A model generated the notes under the pieces. The model was not told where the DNA came from. It saw only the letters and a list, made by a program, of their open reading frames with translations, and did not search any database. DNA of 64,000 nucleotides from Bilabrum cf. latius. Lineage: Eukaryota > Bigyra: Bicosoecida > Bigyra > Bicosoecida. A program made the translations under genes and the position numbers. Positions 22,342-32,094 of the stretch are shown here, piece after piece; positions within the stretch are counted from its first letter, which is position 1; each line of letters opens with the position of its first letter. The stretch lies in assembly GCA_965178125.1 (NCBI GenBank), contig OZ237763.1, positions 124,001 to 188,000 of the forward strand. Direction: 5' to 3'.

Positions 22342-23451
22342 TCACGTGCCCACAAGGTCCACGGCCGCTGGCACATCTTCGCTGCCTCCACCTCGTCTCA
22401 ACGAACTACCGCCACCACCACTAGACGAGAGTGGTAACGATGATGATGACTTGGTCTCGTCAAGGGCCCCCTCACTCATCACACCGCTCGCACGTTCCAA
22501 GCCCGGGTGCTCCTCTGCCCCTCGCCTCGCATGGGACATCGCCGCCGCGAATTCCCTCGGATAGTGTCCCGCCGCCGCCCAGGGCGCCCCCACCAAGTCC
22601 ATGTCCACTCGCCCGGCACCAGCGGCACCAGCGCCACCAGCGGCACCAGCAGCCCATGTTCCATGCTGCAGCAAACCGGAAGCACCACCCGAGGCACTTC
22701 CCCCAGACCCGGCCGCCTGCCTCCACCCCTCCACCTGCAGCAGCGCCTTGTTCCCTGACCCCTCGGCCTCCTCTCGCCTCGCTTTGGCGCGCGCCTCAGT
22801 CACGTCCCCCATCACCTTGAACCCCACCTCCCTCAGCTCGCCGTACAGCACGGGCGGGCCCCCGGGGTCTGCCACGCTGCCGTAGCCGGGATACCAGTGC
22901 GCCGGGTGGTTGTAACCTCCATGAATCCAAGGGCTTGGGTAGTACCCGTTCGACCCCATGGCGCCGGGTGGCCCCCAAGGGACGCAGTGGGCGTGCCATG
23001 CCTAGAGCTGGACTGGCGATAGAACCTCCGGGTTCCAGCAGCAAGGGCACTTGCTGTCCATAATCGCGGCCACGCTAGGAACGATGGGAGTTGGCACCAT
23101 GGCCGGGCCATAAAAATGTCCCGGGTGTGGCAGTGTGCCCGGGATACGACCCGCGAACGGCGGTGCTCCATAGTCAGCGGTAGCTGGCTTCCAGTTGCGT
23201 CCCTAAAGCTCCGGCAAATTCGCTGCCTCCAAATATTCCGACGGCAATGGTAGGAAGAAAGGAGGTACAGGCTTGTCGTCTTCCTTATTCGTGTCTTTGG
23301 TGTGCTGCACACCTTGAAATCGATGTGAACTGCTTGCTGCAAGAGGGACGTTTACCATTGGGTCCATGCTAGCATGCTTTCGCCCAGATTTCGGTCTCAT
23401 CGCAAGACTACTATGCATTATACTAAAAGCCATGATAAAAGCGGCAATCAT
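22342..23451 (-). CDS. Unknown Gly/Pro/Tyr-rich protein with N-terminal hydrophobic segment
   Basis: About 369 residues in one frame to TGA at 22342-22344, with in-frame TAGs at 23203 (ANLPEL-Q-GRNW) and 23002 (SPVQL-Q-AWHAH). The N-terminus MIAAFIMAFSIMHSSLAMRP looks like a signal peptide or anchor. The middle is rich in Pro, Gly, Tyr and Trp (YGAPPFAGRIPG; GSNGYYPSPWIHGGYNHP) with one CPCC motif; the C-terminal third is Ala/Gly/Ser-rich. I do not recognise a family. A surface or wall protein is possible but not shown. Start is the first in-frame ATG. Divergent from p28, 138 bases apart. Confidence 0.6.
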
Positions 23452-23530
23452 AGCGCAAAAATGGGGTGCAATCACCCGATTTTCGAATAGCCAGCGTCGG
23501 CAGCCGCTCGCTCGTCATACCCCATAGCGA

Positions 23531-23540
23531 GGTTGCAACC
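23531..23540. promoter_or_regulatory. GGTTGCAACC palindrome in divergent promoter (unknown gene / p28)
   Basis: Second promoter copy of the 10-base palindrome, 79 bases from the minus-strand ATG (23451) and 49 bases from the p28 ATG (23590). Confidence 0.5.
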
Positions 23541-23589
23541 GGAAGATGCCCGTTGTGGCGAGCAGAAATCTTGCCCTGCTGCTACAAGC

Positions 23590-24525
23590 ATGGCATCTTC
23601 TGGCGCCGGCGGGCTTTTAGGCCCCAAGGCAGATCCGCCACCGTCGCTGATGGGCTTCGACGACGCCCTCCCCATGGAGCCGAACGCAGCAACGGCCCCG
23701 CCTCCCGCAAAGGTGCGAACAGGCAAGGAAGCACAGGTGGATGAGATCTTGAATTCTATTTTGCCACCCAGGTGAGTTGGTTTGTCTATCCAGAATACGA
23801 TCGGCCCGTGGTAGCTGGCGCTAGCTTTTGGAACCGGGCAGAACGCTAGCAATGTAGTCGACAACGGATAAGGCGATTGAAATCTCCTGCAGCCACGTAC
23901 CTTGTGACAATCTATGCCTCTTAAACAAGTAAGTCTTATCTCCGTTTCCTTTGTTTCTTCAAGCCGTCGCAGGATGTGGGAGCAAACCGACGGTTCGGCT
24001 TGGGTGCAGTACGTTTCGAAGGCCCCCGCCGAGCGCGTGGACGTCGACACGCTCGAGGCTGCTTTGGAGCAGAGGCTGATGGAGAGATAGGCGCGAGAAG
24101 GTGGCATTTGCTCCGTGCGAGAAGACCTGTTCCGGCAAGCCTTCGACGAGCTGATTCGGCAGGTGACGCTCAACAGCCCGGAGCGGGGCCTGCTCCTCAT
24201 GCGGGTGAGGGACGAGAGGAGGATGGCGCTCGACGCCTACAAGGCCCTGTTCGAGAGCTCGATCGTGTTCGGGGTGCGCAAGCAGCTTCAAAGCGAGGAG
24301 GGTATGGACAGGATGTCGCTGACGGTGAGGGAGCTGGAGGAGGACAAGAGGCGCCTCGAGGCCAGGGTGCTCCGGCTGAGGCACCAGAAGGACGCGATGG
24401 ACAAGAGGAGGAGGGAGAGGAGGGCACTGGATGCGTCGGCCAGGAAGGAGGAAGTTGACCTGCTGAGGCACGAGAACTAGCAGCTGGAGCAGTTCCTCAG
24501 GTCGCTGCCGGGTGGCAACAAGTGA
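23590..24525 (+). CDS. DNALI1: Axonemal dynein light intermediate chain p28 (DNALI1)
   Basis: Light chain of inner-arm axonemal dyneins, so the organism builds motile flagella. Exons 23590-23771 and 23973-24525; 244 residues, normal length. EILNSILPPR, WVQYVSKAPA, FDELIRQVT, ERGLLLMRVRDE and LFESSIVFGVRKQLQ are strongly family-specific; the C-terminal half is coiled coil. Two in-frame TAGs decide the code. Codon 100 (24088-24090) sits in ER-TAG-AREGGIC, where animal and green-algal p28 have QRQARETGIC; codon 230 (24478-24480) sits in EN-TAG-QL, where they have TNQQL. Both positions are glutamine in the family. TGA stop at 24523-24525. Confidence 0.95.
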
Positions 24526-24771
24526 GGGCAGGGCATCGGGAGGCAGGCAGATTGCGTTCTTGCTGTGTCCTTCGGTGCGCTGCAGTGCTGTGCTTGCCCA
24601 TACATGTGTGTTTCAATAGTGCCATGGATCGCATCCGCTCATCGACCAACTCAGCTCAACATCAGTTTTAGGTTTGCTACTCACTAATCAGGACGCTCGC
24701 TGGCCTGTCGAGCTGGTCAGGTCAAGTGCTACTGGTTCGTGGCACTCTGGCCCGGCTCAGGGGCAGCTAGC

Positions 24772-27690
24772 TCACTGCTTGTCCCTGGGACGGACTGGGG
24801 GTGCGCCCTCTGGCCCCGCGAGCTTTCTCGTCGATATGGCTGACATGAGACTCCTCTTGCCCTTGCCTTTTCTCTTCTTGCCCTTGTTGCCACTGCCACC
24901 GCCCTCGCTCTTGCTCTTGTTCTTGCTCTTGTTCTCTCGTTCACCTTCCGCCTTCCCTGTCTTGCCCCCCCCGATTCCCGAGTCTCCTGCCTCCTTCTCC
25001 TTCTCCTTCTCGCTGTCGCTGCCTGCTGGAGACTCCTCTGACCCTGACTCAGAGTCAGACTCGGAGTCAGAATCAAACGAGGACTCCGAGCTCGACCCGC
25101 TGCCTCCCTCCTCTGCCCCTACCTCTTCCTCCGTTGGGGGCCCCGCCCCCTTGCCGCCCGCCCCACCCTCGGAGCCTCCGACCCCTTCCTGCCCCCTATC
25201 CTGCCCCTTCCCATCGTCACCGCCACTGTCGTCGCTTTCTCCCGCGGGCCCTCCGTCCTCCAGCTGCAGGTCTGCCAGCCCAAGCCGAGCCAGCACGGCC
25301 TGCCGAGTGCGATCCTTGCCTGCCGCCGTCGTCCCTCCCTTTCGCTTCTCCTTCTCCTTCTCCTTTTCCTTTCGCTTCTTCTGCCTCCTTGCGCTTGCGC
25401 TTCCCTTGCTGCCCCTGCCCCAGCCCCAGCTCAGCGCCTCTTTCCTCTTCCTCTCCGCCTCTGTTCCCTCGTCCTCCTCCTCCTCGCTCTCGTCCTCATA
25501 CACGTCCACACCCACACCCGTGTCCCCTGCAGTCACGCTCCCGCTCCCCCTCCCGCTCCCCCTGTGCTCCCAGACCCCTGCCTCTTCCGCCTCATGGGCA
25601 CCGCCTGCAGCATATCTGCTCCCCGACGCAGGACCCACCCGAATCGCAGCAGCCCCCGCTGCTGCACCACCATGCGATGCACCTTCGACCCCCCCGCCCC
25701 TAGTTTTCCTCCTCGTTCTCCTGCCGCCCGATGACCCGGCCGGGCCGCCAGCGCCCCCCCCCATCCTGGAACCCCCCCCTTCCTTATCCCCCCGCTCCAG
25801 CTCTTTCGAGACGTCCACGGGCACGCAGTGGTTGCACAGCACGTACCCGCCGCAGCAGGGGTCGCTCCTGTACCTCTCGCACCCGCACTGGGGGAACCAG
25901 CACCAGAGAACAACGCAGGGGACGGGCTCCGGATCCTCGGGGTCCCGCCGGTACTCGATGATCTATGCCACGAGGAGCGCCAGCAGCAGCGGGGCGTATA
26001 GCAAGAACAGGATCGATAGCACCGCGGTCAGTGTGGCCAGCCCTGCCTCGGCGGCCCCGCACCCATCGTCCTCCTCCTCCTGCTCCTGCTCCCCCTTGTC
26101 CACACCGAGCACCAGAGAGAACGCCAGAGCCACCCCGTATATGCTCCACCCGAACTTGCCCGCGCCAGCTGCTCCGGCCAGGTACGCCACCCACGTCCCC
26201 CCGTGCAGAGCCCAGTGAGCAAAGGCACCTGCGGCCAAGGACCAAGCCAGTAGCCCGATCAGCCCAGAGGTGAACACCCAGACGGATGCAGGGCATTGCG
26301 GCGAATCGTCCAGGGGAGTCGCAACGGACACGCTGTCTGACGTGCCGTTGTTCCCTAAGATATCTCCCTGCCCTTGCTCCCCCACACCCGCCGCGCCGCT
26401 CTCATCCCCATCCCCATCCTCGCCCCCACTGCTGCCGCCCAGCAGCAGCCCCGCCTGTGAGAGGGAAGCCGCCCCCAGCACCACCATCGTGATGTTGAGG
26501 AGGGAACACAGCAGCCCAGACGCCGCGCCCCCGTACAGCAGCAACCCCCCGTCGCTGCACATCGGTTGCAACCACGACTCGAGGCACGAGGGGGCGTCCT
26601 CCTGCACCGCGGGCGCCTCGCAGCAACGCACCCCGCAGCACTCGCACTCGTCACACCACCCGAGACAGTCCAGGCACCCGCACGTCGCCCGGCAGACCCG
26701 ACACGGAGCCAGCCAGCAGGAGCCCTCATCGCACTCGTCACACTCGAAATCGCCGCAGCAGCCGCACCCTGCGTCCGGTGTGGCGTACTTGACACCAGGA
26801 TCCGGAAGGGGGCGTCGATGGGGCGTGTTGTTACCCATATCGTGCATAAAACGCCGCGAGCGCGCGGGGGCAAGCCCGTGGGGCATTGTAGCGTGCACAT
26901 TGGCAGCCCTGCTCCCTGCGGATCCCTCCCGCCCCTGCCTTCCCACCCCAGTTGCGGGGCGCTGCCGTTGAAACCGCAAGGTCGCCGAACGTTCGCTGTC
27001 CCGACGGAACCCGCTAGCCCACGTGGAGTCTCTGGCACTTGGTGTGGGCGCGATGGCACGGCTCGAGGCCGCCGCGAGCGAAGCAATTGCTCCCGAGTTG
27101 GTAGCAATCGGTCCCGGTGCCATGGGCTACAGCATGCTCGACATACCCCGCACTAACGGGGGCCGTCCCCTGGGATTTCCCCTGGCTCTGCCATGGGAGG
27201 AGGAGGAGGAGGCCTCCGGCAGGTTTGGTCCAGCGACAGGCAAACCGAGCGGACCGGGCTTTCCGGCGCGTCGGATGCTCCTCTGCCCCAGTGGAACTCG
27301 CTGATTCAACATCGTGGGTACACCTGCGCGGCGATGCGGCGGGTTTCCTTTGGACGGTCCTTCGGGGTTACCGGGCTTTGCTTCGTCTAGCCCTTCAGCC
27401 GTTCCGGGTTGCTTCTGGTCCTGAGGGGAGAAATGGGCTGGCTGGCTTGCGGATACGGCGGAACCATCGCTTTGTATACTGGCCACTGATGTGCTGCGGC
27501 TTCGAATGCGAGGCGGCGCCGGCTTAGTGGGAGGCTTTTTCAATGCCACCTTGACGCTGGTCGGCTAGCCGTTCGGGCCCGGGGACACTTGACGACCTTT
27601 CCCCGAGGGCTCCAGTGCCGGAGGATCCGTTTCATCGTCTTCAAATACAATAATATCGTCTGGTTCAGTCGCTAGCTCCTTGCTTGCCAT
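24772..27690 (-). CDS. Unknown Cys-rich multispanning membrane protein
   Basis: About 972 residues in one frame, ATG 27690 to TGA 24772, with TAGs at 27565, 27127 and 25963. Layout: acidic start (MASKELATEPDDIIVFEDD); Pro/Ser-rich region; a Cys cluster near residues 305-370 (GCGCCGDFECDECDEG, CRVCRATCGCLDCLGWCDEC); then at least four hydrophobic spans (SGLLCSLLNITMVVLGAASL; VWVFTSGLIGLLAWSLAAGAF; GWSIYGVALAFSLVLGV; ILFLLYAPLLLALLVA); a second Cys cluster (CVVLWCWFPQCGC, DPCCGGYVLCNHC); and a long Ser/Glu/Lys-rich tail. Cys clusters on both sides of the membrane block suggest metal binding or palmitoylation. Family not recognised. The TAG at 25963 joins the last span to the second Cys cluster. 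Confidence 0.7.
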
Positions 27691-27965
27691 TGCTTTGAAA
27701 CTACGCGTCTTGCTTGCAGGCCCTTGCAGTTACCCTTGGCTGCCGTTCACCAGCAGGTTTGCGCTCCTCTTAGTGCAAATCACCAGTAATGTGATATAGA
27801 TGTTTAGTACAAGTAGATGCCCAGCTTGCTGTCCAGGTAGCTGTCTCGAGATGTGTTCGGATGGGAGCGCGCGAGGAGTCCGAAGACGATCGGGCGTGCG
27901 ACCTCCTGGTGCGAAACCGCACGCAACCAAGCGCCAGGTGCTCCTTTCTGCAATCAAACTGAGAC

Positions 27966-30002
27966 ATGAGTGGATTACCGCCTGGATATGAGTAGTTTGC
28001 TGGTAATTATCCCGCGTATGGACAATACCACTCCAGCGCTGCTGGGGCTGGTTCGTTTGGGTTGCCATCGCAGGCCAGCACCCAGCAAGCACGCCTCGCT
28101 GCTGCAACTGGTAATTTGCCCGGCCTTTCCATCGTTCCAGGCGGAATGTGGAGCTCTGGCTTAGGGAATCAATTTCAGGCAAGATCAGGGCTCAAGCGAC
28201 CCCATCCGGGTTGGGGAATGCAGGCAACTGGGCCGCAAATGCTGAATAGAGCACAGTTCGGAGCATCCTCAGGCGGACCCCAAGCCAGGGCATATCAGCA
28301 GTAGTATCCCCAGTCTGCTGCGCCGCAACTTCCACCCGGAGTATAGCCACCTTTGCATAAGCGCACCCGAGCCGGTGCTTGGAGCTCTGGCGGATCTGGG
28401 CTGCCCCCGGGCGTCCAGCCTGGCCCGCGACATGCGATGGCTGGGGGCGGCAGGGGCTCCCACGCGCCCGCGTTTGCGCATCATGGAACGCGCCAATTTA
28501 ACAATGATCTAGGGCGCGGGGGTGGGCGGGGCAGAGGCAGAGGCAGGGGCAGAGGCAGAGGCAGAGGCAGGGGCAGGGGCGGGATGTGCCAAGGCGAGCG
28601 CGATGGCGGGCGGACACAGGTCTCCAGGCCTACTGTAGGTGCAGCTCACGGTGCAGGTGCACTGCATGGTAGTTCGCTCACGGGTAGTCTGATTAGAGGT
28701 ACCAAATTTAGCAGCAGCAGCAGTGCCAGTGCCAGTGCCAGTGCCAGTGCCAGTGCCAGTGCCAGTGCCAGTGCCAGTGCCAGTGCCAGTGCCACAGGTG
28801 GTCCCCCCCTCACATCCAAGCACCAAACGGTTGCAACCGCTCCCAGCACCTCCACCTCCACCTCCACCTCCGCCTCGTCTTCCCAATCCTTCGAGCTGCC
28901 CCGCTCGCTCAAGGACATCATACCTGCCAAGTACAGGGAAGCACACGCGCTGGCGGGAGACTCGCCCGACGCGATCAACAAGTGGATCCAGGAGAGGAGG
29001 AAGAGACACCCCGCGGGTGCGAGCGGGAAGAAGCGGGCCGAGGAGGCGCAGAGGATGGAGGCCAGGGGGGAGGGCAAGGCAGCGGAGAACAGGCACGGAG
29101 CCAGGCGCATCCCGGGGCCTCCGGCGCTGAGGGGGTCCGGGGCAGAGGCCGGGAGTGGCGGTTCGCGGGGTCGCGGCGGGGGCAGGGGGCGTGAAGGACG
29201 GGGCAGAGGCAGAGGCAGAGGCAGGGGCAAGGGCAGAGGGGGGGGGCGGGGCAGGGGGGCAGCCAGGCCGGGATAGGGGGCTCCGCTGCGAGCCGCGGGG
29301 GGTCTGCTTGCCCGTTTGCTTCGGCGTGAGAGGGAGCGGGAGACGAGCGCTCTGCTGCAGATCGTGCGAAGGTTCGTGAAGGAGGGGTTCTACTGCGGGG
29401 TGGACACGGGGGTCTCGGAGGACGAAGACGAGGACGAGGGCGAGGACGAGGGCGGGACTGGCGACAGCGATTCCAGCTCCGCTTCGGGCAGTAACAGCGA
29501 GACGGATACCTCTGACAGCGATTCCGATTCCGATTCCGATTCCGATTCCGATTCCGATTCCGACAGCGATACTGACAGTAACAGTGAAAGTGGTGAGGCT
29601 GCTGGGAGTGGAGACTCTGGCAAGATCACGCCAGGTGGTGCACCGCCAGGCAAGACCGAGACTTCCACTAGTAGCCGTGTCCCGGGAGAGTCGGGGGTGC
29701 AATCCGCGTCCGACAAGACACACGGAAGCGACAAATAGGACGGTCTAGATGCCAAGGAGGCGGCGGCGAGGCTAGGTCAAGCCATGAGTGTCCTTGGGTT
29801 TTAGTACGTGTCGTCAGGAGACGAAGATGACGAGGATGACGAGGGAAAAGCAAGCAATGGGGACGGCGAGGAGCCGACGGGCACAGCATCTGAGGCTCAC
29901 CAAGCGGTGGGGATGGCTGCAGGGCCAGAAGAAGCCAGCGCCGTTGGCTTGCCCGGTGCTGATGCGGCATCGGGAGGATCGGAGCAGCTGCCGCCCAACT
30001 GA
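27966..30002 (+). CDS. NUFIP1-like box C/D snoRNP assembly protein
   Basis: Probable nuclear RNA-binding scaffold of the NUFIP/Rsa1 family, which bridges snoRNP proteins and the R2TP chaperone. One frame of 678 residues, ATG 27966 to TGA 30000. In-frame TAGs at 27993, 28302, 28344, 29274, 29736 and 29802; several fit glutamine-rich surroundings (AYQQ-Q-YPQS; PPGV-Q-PPL). The family match is the segment near residues 318-349 (SPDAINKWIQERRKRHP) and a downstream helix, ETSALLQIVRRFVKEGFYC (~458-477). The rest is low complexity: RGG/RG blocks, a (Ser-Ala)n run from a hexamer repeat, and a (Asp-Ser)n acidic run. Short motifs make the assignment less than certain. Convergent with the phospholipase D gene. 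Confidence 0.6.
28512..28582. repeat. G/A-rich hexamer repeat encoding Arg-Gly
   Basis: Imperfect GGCAGA/GGCAGG hexamers inside the NUFIP-like gene, coding an RG-repeat; a shorter related block lies near 29199-29245. Confidence 0.8.
28712..28797. repeat. GCCAGT hexamer microsatellite
   Basis: About thirteen near-perfect hexamers coding an alternating Ala-Ser run in the NUFIP-like gene. Confidence 0.9.
29516..29564. repeat. GATTCC hexamer microsatellite
   Basis: About seven hexamers coding an Asp-Ser run in the acidic C-terminal part of the NUFIP-like gene. Confidence 0.9.
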
Positions 30003-30007
30003 GCTGT

Positions 30008-30095
30008 GAAGCAGTATCAACTCACCAGAATCGAGTGCCATCGCTCAATTGAGCTAAGCGAAGCAGTATTTACTCACCAGAATCGAGTGCCATCG
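30008..30095. repeat. 36-base direct repeat between convergent genes
   Basis: Copies at 30008-30043 and 30060-30095 differ at two or three bases and share TCACCAGAATCGAGTGCCAT. They fill the gap between the stops of the NUFIP-like gene (30002) and the phospholipase D gene (30114). Confidence 0.85.
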
Positions 30096-30113
30096 ACCGC
30101 GCCCTGTGCCGTA

Positions 30114-31790
30114 TCACAGACCGGCCCTCAGTCCCTGCCGGCCCTGCGGCGCAGTGCAATGCACCTTCCTGCCCCCGGCATCCCCCGCCGGTGCCTTCCT
30201 CGCCCGGGGCGCCACGCGGGTCACCTCCAGGGGCCGCCTGCCGCCGCAGTGCGATGCACCTCGCCCAGGGGAGCGAGCCCTCCCCACGCTCCCTTCTTTG
30301 CCCCTCCTGGCCGGAGACACCCCCTCTCGCCCTTCCCCCCCTCCTCTTGTTCCTCGTTCTCCCACTCCCATGTCGCTGGCTTCTTTCCACATGTCTTCGA
30401 ACTCCCGAAGGAACCTGCCAGCCGCGTGTCCGCCGCCGCCCGTCAGCACCACGGCGTTCTCCCTGTTCCGCTTCCAGCCCTGGCGCGTGAAGTTCAGCGA
30501 TCCAGTCAGCACGCCCGCGTCCCCGTCAATGACGATGAACTTGTTGTGCATCAGGTACTGTCCCACGCTGCCCTCCTCCACGGCCCGCGATTCTGCGCAC
30601 GGTGTCACGGGTCGCACTCGCCCCCGCACTGGGGACGGAGAGCGGCCTCTTGCGGTCCCACGCCCCCGGGATCGAGACCGGGAGACGCTCCTCGCCCGCC
30701 CTAGCCGGGTCGTGTACCCCAGCTCCCGCACCTGAAGCCCGCCGCTCCTCTCACTCGTCACACCGCCTCCACTCCCGAATCCGCCCTCTCTCCCGATCCG
30801 CAGCATCCGCGCAGCCTCGGAGCTCTTGGTCTGCTCCCCGTTCTCGCAGTGCACCACCACGCGGACCAGGACCCCGCGCCCTGCCGCGTCCATGAGTGCG
30901 TCGGCGATGCGCCGCTCCGTGAAGGAGAAGGCAGCCACATCCACACTCCTCCTCGCCCCTCGGATCAGCCCCAGCACCTGCTCGAAGGCCTCCTCCGACG
31001 GGAAAAAGAGGCAGCTGGCCCGGAGCGGCCCCGCCGCGCCCAGCGCGATGGGCTCCTCGGAGGCACCGCAGTGCGCTGCATCATAGCTGTCCAGCGTGCT
31101 CCGCTGCGGACTAGGCACTTTCTTGCTGCCTATTGCTTTCGAAGCTTCCTTCTTTCGTTCCCTGACCCTCTTCGCGTGGCCCTCCGTGATGCCCTTCCCG
31201 CTGCCCTTGGTGCACGCGGCGATGGCGACAGTCGCGGCTCCTCGGCCCAGTACGGAGCAGCACCTCCCTGCCAGTACCAGCGAGCTGGCGCCTGCTGATA
31301 AACATACCTTTGTCGCGCTGCCAGACGCTCCTGCGGCGCCGGCAGTGACAGTGGTGCTGCCACTGCCAGTGCCTGCAGCCGCCCGGAAGCAGGAAGACCA
31401 CGAAGAGCAGGCAGACGGCTGCTGAGCCTCGCCTCCCCATTCTGCGGGCTATTTGGTGTGGTTATTCTCGCTTGTATAATACTGTTTATGGCCTGACGAA
31501 TCAATCGCCTTTGCCCCTCCGGACTCGTGAGGAGGTCCCCACCGTGACTGGGACTGCGGCTGGACGGCGCTTTCTCGATAGTGCCCATACCCAGCACTGC
31601 CTGACCCGGTATATTTTGCACCAAAGCCCTGCTCAGATCGCATCAAGCATGGGGCCGCTGCTGGGCTAGTAGCTCTATTCCTGTGCTTGGATCTGCTCTT
31701 CGACCGGCTTGCTCTCCCTCTACTCTGCGACCGCGCAGATGCTTGTGCATCGCGCCTTCGTCGACGCGCAGACTTACTTCTAGATCCCAT
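30114..31790 (-). CDS. Phospholipase D-like protein, PLD6/Zucchini group
   Basis: Single-HKD phospholipase D superfamily member; animal PLD6 acts on mitochondrial cardiolipin and/or as a piRNA-biogenesis nuclease, so activity here is uncertain. One frame of 558 residues, ATG 31790 to TGA 30114, with one TAG at 31449 (codon 114). The first ~75 residues are Arg/Ser-rich (RRRRRDAQASARSQSRGR). The core starts CLFFPSEEAFEQVLGLIRGA and RSVDVAAFSFTERRIADAL and ends with MHNKFIVIDGDAGVLTGSLN (HxK...D...GSxN), the catalytic motif. An Arg/Ser insert (RSVSRSRSRGRG) separates the two halves. The C-terminal ~100 residues past EFEDMW are Arg/Gly-rich with no match. Confidence 0.82.
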
Positions 31791-32094
31791 ATTTATTTTG
31801 ACAGGGCACTTCTTGGGAAGATCTGCAACTATGTGCAGATTATTTGGTCTTCACGATTGGCGCGCCAACGAACTGCAACTGCAGATTGGTGTGATGAGTG
31901 CGATTGACCATCGTCGGCGCTGCGGCGCAACACACCCGGAAATGTTCGTGCGTTGTACGTTGTGCTTAAGAACTATTGGTGAGCCTGTGTAGCTTCCATT
32001 CCGACTATGCTTTCCTTTCTTTTCAGTTGGGAGCACCCGCACGCACGCGCCTCGAGGGAGGCAGGTGCAAGACGACCCCAGGACCGGCCCCGTG
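31791..32094. other. Gap upstream of phospholipase D gene
   Basis: About 300 bases between two minus-strand genes. No gene seen. It holds a TGATGAGTG match near 31890. Confidence 0.45.

Noticed and set aside
26564-28838. GGTTGCAACC at 26564 and 28829 as promoter elements
   Set aside because: Both lie inside coding sequence (Cys-rich membrane protein and NUFIP-like gene), not in a divergent gap. I do not annotate them as regulatory, though they add to the motif count.
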